This document shows positions 16,521 to 25,543 of a stretch of DNA of 64,000 bases, piece by piece (the first letter of the stretch is position 1; every line of letters starts with the position of its first letter). Below the pieces are notes generated by a model. That model was given only the letters and a program-made list of their open reading frames with translations, ran no database searches and was not told where the DNA came from. The DNA is taken from contig NZ_CP090376.1 in NCBI RefSeq assembly GCF_022836875.1, positions 2,666,001 through 2,730,000 on the forward strand, written 5' to 3'. The position numbers and the translations under genes were made by a program. This DNA is from Flavobacterium enshiense. Its GTDB lineage: Bacteria; Bacteroidota; Bacteroidia; Flavobacteriales; Flavobacteriaceae.

Positions 16521-17619
16521 ATGGTAAATACCGAACAGATTAAGGATATTATTGAGCGCCTTGGTGCGTTAAGGAGGTATCTTTGACGTCGACAAGAAAC
16601 TTATTGAGATAGCCAACGAGGAAGAAAAAACCTTTGCTCCCGACTTTTGGAACAACGCCAAAGAAGCGGAAGTTATTGTCAGAAACCTGAGATCCAAGAA
16701 AAAATGGGTGGAAGATTATGAAAAAGCCAATAACTTAAGCGAAGAACTTCAGTTAATTTATGAATTCTTCAAAGAAGGCGATGCTACCGAGGAAGAGCTT
16801 GATCAACATTACCATACCACACTTTTACATATTGAAAATATTGAATTCAGGAACATGCTTTCAGATGAAGGCGATAACTTGAGTGCAGTACTTCAGATTA
16901 CAGCCGGAGCCGGAGGAACAGAAAGTTGCGACTGGGCTTCAATGCTGATGCGTATGTACCTGATGTGGGGTGAAAAACAGGGTTATAAAATCAAGGAACT
17001 AAACTTTCAGGAAGGTGATGTGGCCGGAATTAAAACGGTTACGCTGGAAATTGAAGGCGATTATTCCTTTGGATATTTAAAAGGCGAAAATGGCGTACAC
17101 CGTTTAGTCCGCATTTCTCCTTTTGACAGTAACGGAAAACGTCATACTTCATTTGCATCCGTGTATGTGTATCCTTTGGTGGATGATACCATCGAAATTG
17201 AAATCAGTCCTGCCGATATTGAAATTACAACTGCACGCTCAAGTGGTGCCGGTGGTCAGAACGTAAATAAGGTAGAAACAAAAGTTCAGTTGGTTCACAA
17301 GCCTACCGGAATTCAGATTCAGTGTTCTGAAACACGTTCGCAGCACGACAACCGTCAGCGAGCGATGCAGATGTTACGTTCTCAGTTATACGAAATTGAG
17401 CTGAAAAAGAAAATGGCGCAACGTGCCGATATTGAAGCAGGAAAGATGAAAATCGAATGGGGTTCACAAATCCGAAACTACGTAATGCATCCTTATAAAT
17501 TGGTTAAAGATGTTCGTACCAGCTACGAAACCAGTGATGTAGATGGTGTAATGAATGGCGAAATCGATGAATTCCTGAAAGCCTATCTGATGATGATGGG
17601 TCAGAAGGAAGAATCATAA
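16521..17619 (+). CDS. prfB: Peptide chain release factor 2, made by programmed +1 frameshift
   Basis: RF2 ends translation at UGA and UAA. Translation starts at ATG 16521 and reads 21 codons to an in-frame TGA (16584-16586). After a +1 shift on CTT-T it continues from GAC at 16585 to 17619. The joined product is 365 residues, the E. coli length. The slip site has the classic order AGGAGG-TAT-CTT-TGA-C. The second part carries the stop-codon reader SPF (about 199-201) and the catalytic GGQ (about 244-246). Annotations that begin at the ATG at 16708 lose 62 residues. Regulation is autogenous: low RF2 slows reading of TGA and favours the shift. Confidence 0.97.
16572..16587 (+). promoter_or_regulatory. 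prfB programmed +1 frameshift site
   Basis: A Shine-Dalgarno-like AGGAGG (16572-16577) sits 3 nt before the slippery CTT, which is followed by TGA and C. This stimulates P-site slippage into the +1 frame. Confidence 0.95.
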
Positions 17620-17648
17620 ATCCAAAAATTTCGATATAAGCTAAAAAT

Positions 17649-17676
17649 AAAAAATCCCTCAATTGAGGGATTTTTT
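17649..17676. terminator. Perfect-palindrome terminator between prfB and the flavin reductase gene
   Basis: Two perfect 14-bp arms (17649-17662, 17663-17676) with A and T tracts can end both convergent units. It closely matches the glyA terminator at 18849-18874. Confidence 0.85.
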
Positions 17677-17699
17677 ACTTTATACATGTAAATCTTGAA

Positions 17700-17741
17700 C
17701 TAGAACACCATCATAGCACGTTCGCTCATCATATAGTAAAC
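17700..17741 (-). pseudogene. Remnant of a duplicated glyA 3' end
   Basis: Read on the minus strand, 17741-17700 gives VYYMMSERAMMVF and a stop, against [13 protein letters not shown] and a stop at the end of glyA (18938-18897). The similarity continues through the following spacer (TTTATA, ATGTAAATCTTGAA) and the terminator palindrome. There is no upstream glyA sequence here. This is a decayed copy of only the last 13 codons plus the terminator. Confidence 0.85.
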
Positions 17742-17796
17742 AACTCAGCAAAGTCAGAGACTTTTCGATCTTGGCAACTAATAAACCATCAAAGCT

Positions 17797-18465
17797 TTAC
17801 TTTTCAAACACAACCGTTTCCGCAGTGGCACCCAGGTTGAGTAAATGTTGTTTAATGTTTTTTACAAATTCATCAGGACCACACAAATAAAAATGTTGCC
17901 CAAAGTCACCAATATTTTCAATAAGGAAATTGCGGTCAATTCTCCGCCCGGCAAATCCGATAACATTTTCGCGCGTAAATATTCTAATAAAATCATTTTT
18001 AAGCATGAATTGCAACTCCCCTTCCATGATTACATCAGAAGATGTTTTATTGGAGTAAATTAAACTGTTGCCCTTCAGCTGTCCTTTTATAAAAAGGTCC
18101 CGAAATATGGAAACAAAAGGGGTTATACCGGCTCCTGCGGCAATAAAAACTCCAGGCCCCTTATATTGGATTGCACCAAAAACATCATGAAGAATCAGTT
18201 CTGCTCCTGCATTCATACGCCCCAGCATGTTTGTTACTCCTTCATGATCAGTGTAAATCTTTATCATAAATTCAAGATAATTTTGTTCCCTTAAACAAGT
18301 AAAAGTAAAAGGCCGCAATTTCTTTTCCCAACCAGGAATGTTTAGAGAAACATCGGTTGCCTGTCCCGGAATAAAATCATAACCCGTAGGTTTTTCAACA
18401 ACAAAACGCTTAACATCATGGGTAATGAAATGCGCCTCTATTATTTTAACGATATGTTTATTCAT
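17797..18465 (-). CDS. FAD/NAD(P)-binding ferredoxin (flavodoxin) reductase-like oxidoreductase
   Basis: The 222-residue protein has the two-domain FNR fold. The N-terminal flavin barrel includes YDFIPGQATDVSL and the flavin motif RPFTFT (about 66-71). The nucleotide domain starts at GVFIAAGAGITPFVSIFRDL (about 106) and ends with FYLCGPDEFV. It moves electrons between NAD(P)H and a partner; no [2Fe-2S] domain or heme domain is fused, and the partner is unknown. It is isolated from other redox genes. It lies between two copies of the glyA 3' end, which suggests that this segment was inserted. Confidence 0.85.
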   Translation of the reverse strand: MNKHIVKIIEAHFITHDVKRFVVEKPTGYDFIPGQATDVSLNIPGWEKKLRPFTFTCLREQNYLEFMIKIYTDHEGVTNMLGRMNAGAELILHDVFGAIQYKGPGVFIAAGAGITPFVSIFRDLFIKGQLKGNSLIYSNKTSSDVIMEGELQFMLKNDFIRIFTRENVIGFAGRRIDRNFLIENIGDFGQHFYLCGPDEFVKNIKQHLLNLGATAETVVFEK

Positions 18466-18848
18466 TTTGAATGTATTATATTACTTATAAATTTACCAAA
18501 TTCATGAGTATAATATTCCAAATTGTTTAATAAATTTATGAATTTAACGAACCCTGTAACGATTGGCATAACACCTAAAATTAGGTTTAATTACTTAATC
18601 TAAATTGATATTTCATATTTATTCCTATTTTAAACTGTCTCAAATGAGTTTGACCTAATACTATATTAGAGTAGGTCTGAAAAGAAAAGGTTACACATAG
18701 GGTCATGATTTTACTTCAATAAGAAGATTTGATACAGCTACGCAAAGTCTTCCAACTTTGATTAACTAATAACTTATATATTTTTCATTCTAGAAACACA
18801 TCTTTTTTAGAGGGTAATTGATTTAGATAGAGAAATATAAGGACATAA
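18466..18848. other. Non-coding stretch between flavin reductase gene and glyA terminator
   Basis: About 380 bp, very AT-rich, with no supported gene. I see only small inverted repeats (ACCTAAAATTAGGT near 18570; GACCTA with TAGGTC near 18652-18677) and no convincing TAnnTTTG box for the reductase gene. Confidence 0.5.
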
Positions 18849-18874
18849 AAAAATCCCTCATTTGAGGGATTTTT
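18849..18874 (-). terminator. Terminator of glyA
   Basis: A perfect 12-bp stem (18849-18860 with 18863-18874) has a 2-nt loop and flanking A/T tracts. Confidence 0.85.
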
Positions 18875-18896
18875 ATCTTTATATGTAAATCTTGAA

Positions 18897-20171
18897 TTAG
18901 AATACAAACATCGCTCGCTCGCTCATCATATCGTAAACCTCTTCACCAATTTGTTCTAAAACTTCCTCGTTAGTATGGTTCATGATTACTCTGTCAATCA
19001 TATCAACAATCGTTTCCATATCTGATTCAACCAGACCACGGGTTGTGATTGCCGGAGTTCCCACACGTATTCCTGAAGTCACGAAAGGAGATTTATCATC
19101 AAACGGAACCATATTTTTGTTAACCGTAATATCTGCTTTTACCAAAGCATTTTCAGCTTCTTTACCTGAAATGTTTTTGTTTCTCAAATCGATCAGCATC
19201 ATATGGTTATCAGTTCCGCCAGAAATGATGTTGTAGCCTCTTTTTACGAAAGCTTCCGCCATCGCTTTGGCATTTTTCTGAACCTGCATTGCATAACGGA
19301 AAAACTCATCTGTTAACGCCTCACCGAAAGCAACTGCTTTAGCAGCGATGATGTGTTCCAATGGTCCACCTTGATTTCCAGGGAAAACCGACATATCCAA
19401 TATGTGTGACATCATTCTGATTTCGCCTTTCGGAGTTGTTAAGCCCCAAGGGTTTTCGAAATCTTTACCCATCATGATCATTCCGCCTCTTGGTCCGCGT
19501 AATGTTTTGTGTGTAGTTGTCGTGATAATATGGCAATGAGGAACAGGATCATTCATTAATCCTTTGGCAATTAAACCTGCAGGGTGTGCAATGTCTGCCA
19601 TTAAAATAGCGCCAACAGAATCAGCGATTTCACGGAAACGTTTGAAATCCATGTCACGGGAATAAGCTGAAGCACCCGCGATGATTAATTTAGGCTGTTC
19701 TTTAGTAGCGATCTCCTGAATGATATCATAATTCAAACGACCAGTCTCTTTCTCTACTCCGTAAAAAGTTGTCTGGTATAATTTACCTGAAAAGTTTACT
19801 GGAGAACCATGTGTCAAATGACCACCGTGAGATAAATCGAAACCTAAAATTTTATCACCAGGTTTCAAACACGCTGCAAGAACAGCTGAATTTGCCTGAG
19901 AACCTGAATGCGGTTGTACGTTTACATACTCAGCTCCGAATAAAGCTTTTGCTCTGTCGATGGCAATTTGCTCGATAACATCCACTACCTCACATCCACC
20001 ATAATATCTTTTTCCAGGATAGCCTTCTGCATATTTATTGGTTAGTACCGAACCAGCTGCTTCCATTACTTGGTCGCTTACAAAGTTCTCAGATGCAATA
20101 AGTTCCAATCCGTGGATTTGTCTGTCTTGTTCTTCAAGAATTAAGTCGAAAATTTGTTCGTCGCGTTGCAT
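18897..20171 (-). CDS. glyA: Serine hydroxymethyltransferase
   Basis: GlyA interconverts serine plus THF with glycine plus 5,10-methylene-THF. The 424-residue protein has [13 protein letters not shown], the substrate loop [11 protein letters not shown] and the PLP-lysine motif [14 protein letters not shown] chose ATG 20169-20171 ([10 protein letters not shown]), which matches the usual flavobacterial N-terminus; a TTG two codons upstream is less likely. A promoter box lies 26 nt upstream. A short copy of its 3' end lies 1.2 kb away beyond the flavin reductase gene. Confidence 0.97.
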   Translation of the reverse strand: MQRDEQIFDLILEEQDRQIHGLELIASENFVSDQVMEAAGSVLTNKYAEGYPGKRYYGGCEVVDVIEQIAIDRAKALFGAEYVNVQPHSGSQANSAVLAACLKPGDKILGFDLSHGGHLTHGSPVNFSGKLYQTTFYGVEKETGRLNYDIIQEIATKEQPKLIIAGASAYSRDMDFKRFREIADSVGAILMADIAHPAGLIAKGLMNDPVPHCHIITTTTHKTLRGPRGGMIMMGKDFENPWGLTTPKGEIRMMSHILDMSVFPGNQGGPLEHIIAAKAVAFGEALTDEFFRYAMQVQKNAKAMAEAFVKRGYNIISGGTDNHMMLIDLRNKNISGKEAENALVKADITVNKNMVPFDDKSPFVTSGIRVGTPAITTRGLVESDMETIVDMIDRVIMNHTNEEVLEQIGEEVYDMMSERAMFVF

Positions 20172-20197
20172 TTTCAATTATTTTGTTAAATGGAGTT

Positions 20198-20205
20198 CAA
20201 AAATA
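20198..20205 (-). promoter_or_regulatory. Promoter -7 box for glyA
   Basis: TATTTTTG on the minus strand fits TAnnTTTG, 26 nt before the ATG at 20171. Confidence 0.6.
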
Positions 20206-20237
20206 CGAAAAGTGTTTGGTAAAATCACAATACCAAG

Positions 20238-20245
20238 TATATTTG
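20238..20245 (+). promoter_or_regulatory. Promoter -7 box for fumarylacetoacetase
   Basis: TATATTTG fits TAnnTTTG, 37 nt before the ATG. It is divergent from the glyA promoter within about 50 bp. Confidence 0.6.
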
Positions 20246-20282
20246 ATGTATCAAAATATGAACATACAAAAAACACTATATC

Positions 20283-21566
20283 ATGGCAATTACAGCAAAC
20301 GATCCCAATAGAAAATCATGGTTACATGTACCTGAAAACAGTGATTTTCCTATTCAGAATATTCCTTTCGGTGTTTTTATCACTAAAGAAGATGTAGTTA
20401 CCATCGGAACCCGAATTGGTGATTTTGCCATCGATATGGGCGCTTTACAGCAACTAGGGTACTTTGAAGGTATTGATTTGACAGACGATATGTTCATGCA
20501 GGACACGCTGAACGACTTTATCGGAGATGGTAAAAAAACCTGGAGACAGGTACGTAACCGTCTTGCAGATATTTTTGACGAAACCAATGCAACTTTAAGA
20601 GACAATAAATCACACCGCGATGTGGTTGTTTTCAATATTGATGATGTGGAAATGCAATTGCCGGTTCATATCGGAGATTATACCGATTTCTATTCGAGTA
20701 AAGAACACGCAACCAATGTTGGTAAGATGTTCCGGGATCCGGAAAATGCATTATTGCCTAACTGGTTACACATTCCTGTTGGTTACCACGGAAGAAGTTC
20801 AACTATTGTCCCTTCAGGGATTCCGGTACACCGACCAATGGGCCAAACATTACCAAACGGAGAAACGCAGCCTGTATTCGGTCCTTCCCGTTTAGTGGAT
20901 TTCGAATTGGAAACTGCTTTTATTACTACTGATGCTAACATTATGGGTGAAAACATCCCATTGACAGAAGCAGAAGATTATATTTTCGGAATGGTTTTAT
21001 TGAACGACTGGAGTGCTCGTGATATCCAAAAATGGGAATATGTACCGCTTGGACCATTCCTGGCAAAAAACTTTGCCTCATCCATTTCTCCATGGATTGT
21101 AACATTGGATGCATTAGAGCCATTCAGAACTGCTTCTCCTAAGCAAGAACCGAAACCACTTCCTTATTTACAGCAAACCGGTGATCACGCATTCGACATT
21201 AATCTTGCGGTATCCATTGCTCCGGAAGACAGCGAAGAAACCTTAGTATGTAAATCCAATTTCAAATATATGTATTGGACAATGAGCCAGCAGTTGGCTC
21301 ACCATACCATTAACGGATGCCGAATTAACTCGGGTGACATGATGGGTTCCGGCACTATTTCCGGAACGACAGAAGACAGCTTTGGGTCGATGTTGGAATT
21401 GACCTGGGGCGGACAAAAACCACTTAAAATGAAAGACGGTTCAGAGCGTAAATTCATTAATGACGGTGACACCGTAATTATGCGTGGGTACTGTCAAAAT
21501 GGTAATGTCCGCATCGGATTTGGAGAAGTTTCCAGTAAATTGCTTCCTCCAATTACCACTAAATAA
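20283..21566 (+). CDS. fahA: Fumarylacetoacetase
   Basis: This enzyme splits fumarylacetoacetate to fumarate and acetoacetate, the last step of tyrosine and phenylalanine breakdown. The 427-residue protein has the small N-terminal SH3-like domain (to about 115) and the large FAH catalytic domain. The latter shows PVGYHGRSSTIVPSG, the metal-binding DFELE, and DWSARDIQKWEYVPLGPFLAKNF with the conserved Lys-Glu region. It stands alone here, without hmgA or hpd. Promoter and terminator flank it. Confidence 0.95.
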   Translation: MAITANDPNRKSWLHVPENSDFPIQNIPFGVFITKEDVVTIGTRIGDFAIDMGALQQLGYFEGIDLTDDMFMQDTLNDFIGDGKKTWRQVRNRLADIFDETNATLRDNKSHRDVVVFNIDDVEMQLPVHIGDYTDFYSSKEHATNVGKMFRDPENALLPNWLHIPVGYHGRSSTIVPSGIPVHRPMGQTLPNGETQPVFGPSRLVDFELETAFITTDANIMGENIPLTEAEDYIFGMVLLNDWSARDIQKWEYVPLGPFLAKNFASSISPWIVTLDALEPFRTASPKQEPKPLPYLQQTGDHAFDINLAVSIAPEDSEETLVCKSNFKYMYWTMSQQLAHHTINGCRINSGDMMGSGTISGTTEDSFGSMLELTWGGQKPLKMKDGSERKFINDGDTVIMRGYCQNGNVRIGFGEVSSKLLPPITTK

Positions 21567-21578
21567 AAAAATCAATAA

Positions 21579-21609
21579 GCTCCGAAATTAAGCCTTCGGA
21601 GTTTTTTTT
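21579..21609 (+). terminator. Terminator after fumarylacetoacetase
   Basis: CTCCGAA (21580-21586) pairs with TTCGGAG (21595-21601), followed by eight T. Confidence 0.8.
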
Positions 21610-21621
21610 GCCTGTACATTA

Positions 21622-21712
21622 AATCCGGCTTAGCCCCGATGGAAACGGCATCCTTTTTGTTTTGTTTTTTTGAACAAAACAAAAAGATATAGTGGACAGC
21701 GGGATTAGCTTC
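21622..21712. repeat. Structured intergenic element, possible RNA motif (copy 1)
   Basis: The core is a perfect 14-bp stem (CTTTTTGTTTTGTT with its complement, about 21653-21686). It is flanked by the conserved-looking words AGCCCCGATGGAAACGGCATC on the left and ATATAGTGGACAGCGGGATTA on the right, where CCCG and CGGG can pair. From memory, similar words recur in many Flavobacterium intergenic regions. It may be a transcribed structured RNA, a Rfam motif such as Flavo-1, or a dispersed repeat; a covariance search would decide. Confidence 0.55.
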
Positions 21713-21722
21713 TAAAAAATTA

Positions 21723-21730
21723 TATTTTTG
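21723..21730 (+). promoter_or_regulatory. Promoter -7 box for lipoprotein gene
   Basis: TATTTTTG fits TAnnTTTG, 16 nt before the ATG at 21747. Confidence 0.55.
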
Positions 21731-21746
21731 CTGAAATTTACGGTTT

Positions 21747-22934
21747 ATGAATAAAATTTACACTTTAGTCCTATTATTGTTATTTATTTTTTCCTGCGGC
21801 GTAAACCATACGCAAAGTATGTTGAGTGGTGGCAACTACGATGGTGCCATTAACAATGCCGTGGATGCGTTACGAACCAACAAAAACGCAAAAGGAAAGC
21901 AAGATTATGTGTTTCTGATGGAAGAAGCATTTGCAAAAGCCAAAGAACGCGATTTAAGGGATATCGAAATGTTGGCAAAGGATGCGAATCCGGCCAATCT
22001 TGAAAAAATTCATAATTTATATTTAGGCTTAAACAACCGTCAGGAAAAAATCAGACCCCTATTACCGTTATACCTGATTGGAGAACACAGAAATGCTGCT
22101 TTTGATTTTGGTAATTATTCTGACCAGATTATCAGCAGTAAAAATGCCCTGTCAAAATATCTTTATGACAACTCGAAATTACTTCTTCAGTCAAAAGATA
22201 AGATGAGCTGCCGCAAAGCTTATGACGATTTTAATTATCTGGAAAGCATCAATCCAGGTTATAAAGATGTAAAGAAATTAATAGACGAAGCTCAGTTCAG
22301 AGGAACAGATTACGTTAGTGTATTTACTAAAAACGAAACCAATATGGTTATCCCCGGTCAATTGCAAAACGACTTACTGGATTTCAGCACGTTTGGTTTA
22401 AATGACAAATGGACCGTTTACCACAGCAACCGTCAAAAAGGAATCAATTATGATTACGGATTAATTGTGAACTTCCGTCAGATCAATATTTCTCCGGAGC
22501 AGATTAAAGAAAAGGAATTCATCAAAGAAAAGCAGATAAAGGACGGAACTAAAACGTTACTTGATGCTAATGGAAATGTGGTTAAAGACAGTTTAGGTCA
22601 TCCCATTAAAGTAGATAATTTTAAAATGATTACCGCTAATATTTATGAATTCCGACAGTTTAAAGCCTGTCAGGTCACTGCAAAAATTGACTATATAGAT
22701 TTTAAAACCAACCAGTTGATAGAAACGTTTCCTCTTGCAAGCGAGTTCGTTTTCGAACACATTTATGCCAATTACAACGGTGACAAACGCGCATGTGATG
22801 AAAACTATTTGTCTTATTTCAACGCAAAAGCAGTAGCTTTCCCTACGAATGACCAAATGGTATATGATTCCGGGGAGGATTTGAAAGCGAAAATGAAAAA
22901 TATTATTACTCGGAATAAATTCAGACGACAATAG
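21747..22934 (+). CDS. Hypothetical lipoprotein
   Basis: I do not recognise the family. The 395-residue precursor has a clear lipoprotein signal with Cys17 in IFSC. The first 190 residues are helical and look like repeat units (GNYDGAINNAVDALRTNK, a YLFL-like pair, then SRKAYDDF-type segments), compatible with TPR-like structure. The rest is mixed alpha/beta with a Tyr- and Lys-rich middle. It is probably anchored in the outer or inner membrane, facing the periplasm. It is monocistronic, with its own promoter and terminator. No partner gene suggests a job. Confidence 0.75.
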   Translation: MNKIYTLVLLLLFIFSCGVNHTQSMLSGGNYDGAINNAVDALRTNKNAKGKQDYVFLMEEAFAKAKERDLRDIEMLAKDANPANLEKIHNLYLGLNNRQEKIRPLLPLYLIGEHRNAAFDFGNYSDQIISSKNALSKYLYDNSKLLLQSKDKMSCRKAYDDFNYLESINPGYKDVKKLIDEAQFRGTDYVSVFTKNETNMVIPGQLQNDLLDFSTFGLNDKWTVYHSNRQKGINYDYGLIVNFRQINISPEQIKEKEFIKEKQIKDGTKTLLDANGNVVKDSLGHPIKVDNFKMITANIYEFRQFKACQVTAKIDYIDFKTNQLIETFPLASEFVFEHIYANYNGDKRACDENYLSYFNAKAVAFPTNDQMVYDSGEDLKAKMKNIITRNKFRRQ

Positions 22935-22956
22935 ATATTCCGTTATACTTACTCAG

Positions 22957-22987
22957 TAAAAAACTTCCGTAATGGAAGTTTTTTTTA
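22957..22987 (+). terminator. Terminator after lipoprotein gene
   Basis: AAACTTCC (22961-22968) pairs with GGAAGTTT (22974-22981), followed by T. Confidence 0.8.
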
Positions 22988-23065
22988 TTCATTTTTCATA
23001 AAATATAAGTTTTTTCTTTCAATTTTGTCATACAAATACTACTTTAGTGTTTTAAACTATTTTAT

Positions 23066-23917
23066 ATGAAAACACAAGTAGTATTCGCCGCCACATTGAT
23101 TAGTTGCTTAACAATTCAGGCGCAAAAGCTGGAACAACCAAAACCGTTTCCGGTAAAAGAATCTTTCAGTAATCCCATAGTTTCGCCGGACGGTAAATTT
23201 GTATTACTGACAAAAGAACAAAATAAGGGAGTGTATCTCTTGAACGTCAAAGAAAACAAGGTCAAAAAAATTTCAAATCAGAATGGCAGTGGTTATGCCT
23301 ATTCATGGAATCAAAACAGTTCGACTTTTTATTTTCGGGAAAAGAACAAAGCAGATTACCATTCTCATGCGGTAATTACTGCTTACGATATTAAATCCAA
23401 AAAATTAATGAAGCAAAATGGAACAAATCCTAACTGGCTCCCTTCATTTAAAGGATTTGAAGAAAACAAAACAGTGGTTTACACCAATCTTTTCTCCTTA
23501 AAAATTGAAGCCAAAAATTTGGAAACCCAAAAAAGTTGGGTAGTTACCAATGATGAAGGGCAATTTTATAACGCCATTTTATCGCACAACGGAAAAAAAG
23601 TAGCCGTTCACAAGGGAGCCGATATTTATATTTATGATGTCGATGGAAAAAGTGCAGGCATAAAAATCGGAACCGGAATTGCTACTTCATGGTCACAGGA
23701 CGACAAATATTTGATTGGATTTATAGATGAAAGCAAAGATGGGCATTCGGTGAGCAATTCCGATTTGTATTTGTTTGAAGTCGAATCCCGTAAATCAAAA
23801 AAACTGACCGACACTAAAGACAATTACGAAATGTTTCCTTGCTTTTACGGGGACAATAAAGTTATGTTTTCCGATGACAAAACCGGTAAAATTTATGTTT
23901 CTGAACTAAAACTATAA
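23066..23917 (+). CDS. Secreted beta-propeller (WD40-like, PD40) protein
   Basis: The 283-residue precursor has a signal peptide ending at TIQAQ (about residue 19). Repeats of the PD40/TolB-like type follow, with SNPIVSPDGKFVLLT, YAYSWNQNSSTFYFR, ATSWSQDDKYLIGF and MFPCFYGDNKVMFSD spaced by 40-50 residues. This predicts a periplasmic or surface propeller. No catalytic domain is present. It starts 3 nt before the amidase gene and is probably cotranscribed, which suggests a shared role at the cell wall; that role is inference only. Confidence 0.8.
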   Translation: MKTQVVFAATLISCLTIQAQKLEQPKPFPVKESFSNPIVSPDGKFVLLTKEQNKGVYLLNVKENKVKKISNQNGSGYAYSWNQNSSTFYFREKNKADYHSHAVITAYDIKSKKLMKQNGTNPNWLPSFKGFEENKTVVYTNLFSLKIEAKNLETQKSWVVTNDEGQFYNAILSHNGKKVAVHKGADIYIYDVDGKSAGIKIGTGIATSWSQDDKYLIGFIDESKDGHSVSNSDLYLFEVESRKSKKLTDTKDNYEMFPCFYGDNKVMFSDDKTGKIYVSELKL

Positions 23918-23920
23918 GCC

Positions 23921-25396
23921 ATGAAAAACATAGTAAAACTACTTTTTGTCGTTTTGATTTCTTTCACGGCAAAAGCACAGATAGTTATTATCGATCCAGG
24001 ACATGGTTATGGAGCAACCGCTAGTGACAATCCGGATGGCAGAACGGCAGCGGAAATAGAAACAGCCTTGGAAGTCGGTCTGAGAACAAAAGCATTAATC
24101 CAAAATTCCTGTACCTCATGGACGGTTCAAATGACGCGTACCACGAATTTAAACAGTTGGATTTCCGTAACGCAAAGAGCTCAAATGGCCAACAACTGGA
24201 ATGCCGACCGTTTATTAAGTATTCACTGCAATGCGGGAGGCGGAACCGGCACAGAAACTTTTTATTGTACTGACAGTGATACCGACACCCCACCAGATAT
24301 CGCTTTTGCACAAAAAATCCAAACAGACATGTCCACAAACGGTTCCTGGAACAACAGACGATGCGTGGAAGATAACAGTTTCCTCGCCTATCATTTGGGG
24401 GTTTTAAAATATTCTTCTGCTATTGGGTGTCTGAATGAAATTGGCTTCGTGGATTCGGTAGACGCAACAAAACTGACAAGTTCAACATGGAGAGACACTT
24501 TTGCGCTTTCCTATTTCAACTCTCTGAAGACTAATTTGAATGTCACCTGTTCTACTCCCCTCCCGAGTTCTTTCATTTTAACAGCTACACCGGAATGCAA
24601 CGGTTCGACAAGCCAGATTAAATTAACATGGACAACTTCCGCCAATGCGACGTCGTTTGACATTTACAGAAATGGAGCCTTGTATGCGAGCAATATAACC
24701 GGAAATCAATTTCTCAATACGTACATAACCAGCGGAACAAATTATACTTATTCGCTTAAAGCAAAAAACGCAACCGGTACGACAAACAATTCTAACGGAA
24801 CATTAACTGCAACTGCACTAACCTGTCCCCCAGGAAATTTCACACTTACGGCTGCACCTACATGCGGAGGAACAACCAGTACCATTAATTTATCGTGGAC
24901 AACATCGCCAAATGCAACAAGTTATGACATTTACAGGAACGGTAACCTTTATGCATCGATTCTAACTGCAACAACGTTTGCAAATACGTATCTCATTTCG
25001 GCCGGATCAACGTACACCTATTACATCAAAGCTAAAAACAGTGAAGGTTCGGTTACTAATTCCAACGGAACACAAACCGTAACCGCTATTAATTGTTCTG
25101 CAAAGAGTGCTGTAGAAAATAACGAAATGGACTCAAATACTGTCAAAACGGAAATTTTTGTGAGTCCAAATCCAAATCGCGGAATTTTATATTTGATAAT
25201 AAACAACGTGAAGAATAAAAGAATTGAATACTTTCTGTTTAATTCTAACGGTAAAGTCGTTTGTGAAGCTCTAATTCAATCTAACGAAAATGAATTAGTC
25301 CAAAAAATTGACATTGGTCATTTAGCAAATGGAGTGTATTTCGCCAGAATTCAAATTGATGATCAAGAATACACCAGGAAATTAATTAAGCAATAA
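23921..25396 (+). CDS. Secreted N-acetylmuramoyl-L-alanine amidase with Fn3-like repeats and T9SS sorting domain
   Basis: The 491-residue precursor has a signal peptide (to AKAQ, about 20). An Amidase_3 zinc domain (about 21-205) follows, with zinc His28 in IDPGHGYG and His in LLSIHCNAGG, and with an internal glutamate in CLNEIGFVDS. Two fibronectin-III-like repeats cover about 212-300 and 305-395 (both with YDIYRNG/FDIYRNG cores). A type IX secretion type A sorting domain (about 410-491) ends SNGVYFARIQIDDQ-type strands and KLIKQ. It cleaves the amide between muramic acid and L-alanine in peptidoglycan. It is exported and attached or released through type IX secretion. Confidence 0.92.
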   Translation: MKNIVKLLFVVLISFTAKAQIVIIDPGHGYGATASDNPDGRTAAEIETALEVGLRTKALIQNSCTSWTVQMTRTTNLNSWISVTQRAQMANNWNADRLLSIHCNAGGGTGTETFYCTDSDTDTPPDIAFAQKIQTDMSTNGSWNNRRCVEDNSFLAYHLGVLKYSSAIGCLNEIGFVDSVDATKLTSSTWRDTFALSYFNSLKTNLNVTCSTPLPSSFILTATPECNGSTSQIKLTWTTSANATSFDIYRNGALYASNITGNQFLNTYITSGTNYTYSLKAKNATGTTNNSNGTLTATALTCPPGNFTLTAAPTCGGTTSTINLSWTTSPNATSYDIYRNGNLYASILTATTFANTYLISAGSTYTYYIKAKNSEGSVTNSNGTQTVTAINCSAKSAVENNEMDSNTVKTEIFVSPNPNRGILYLIINNVKNKRIEYFLFNSNGKVVCEALIQSNENELVQKIDIGHLANGVYFARIQIDDQEYTRKLIKQ

Positions 25397-25414
25397 AATC
25401 CTTTTTCAACTGTG

Positions 25415-25447
25415 AAATCCGAAGTTACGGCTTCGGATTTTTTTTTA
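25415..25447 (+). terminator. Terminator after amidase gene
   Basis: A 10-bp stem (25415-25424 with 25431-25440) is followed by a long T tract. Confidence 0.85.
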
Positions 25448-25505
25448 TTAATAAACTGTAAATCAATAACATATTTTATATTTTTTCATTTTTTAAACAT
25501 TTTTA

Positions 25506-25538
25506 TTTGCATTTATATTTTTAATTTCTATACATTTG
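25506..25538 (+). promoter_or_regulatory. Promoter of the arginine operon leader
   Basis: TTTG (25506-25509), a 21-nt spacer and TACATTTG (25531-25538) give a near-consensus Bacteroidetes promoter. The leader ATG is only 5 nt past the box. Confidence 0.7.
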
Positions 25539-25543
25539 CAGCA

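Noticed and set aside
16708..17619. prfB as a 303-residue gene starting at ATG 16708
   Set aside because: The programmed frameshift gives a 365-residue RF2 whose length and motifs fit the family.
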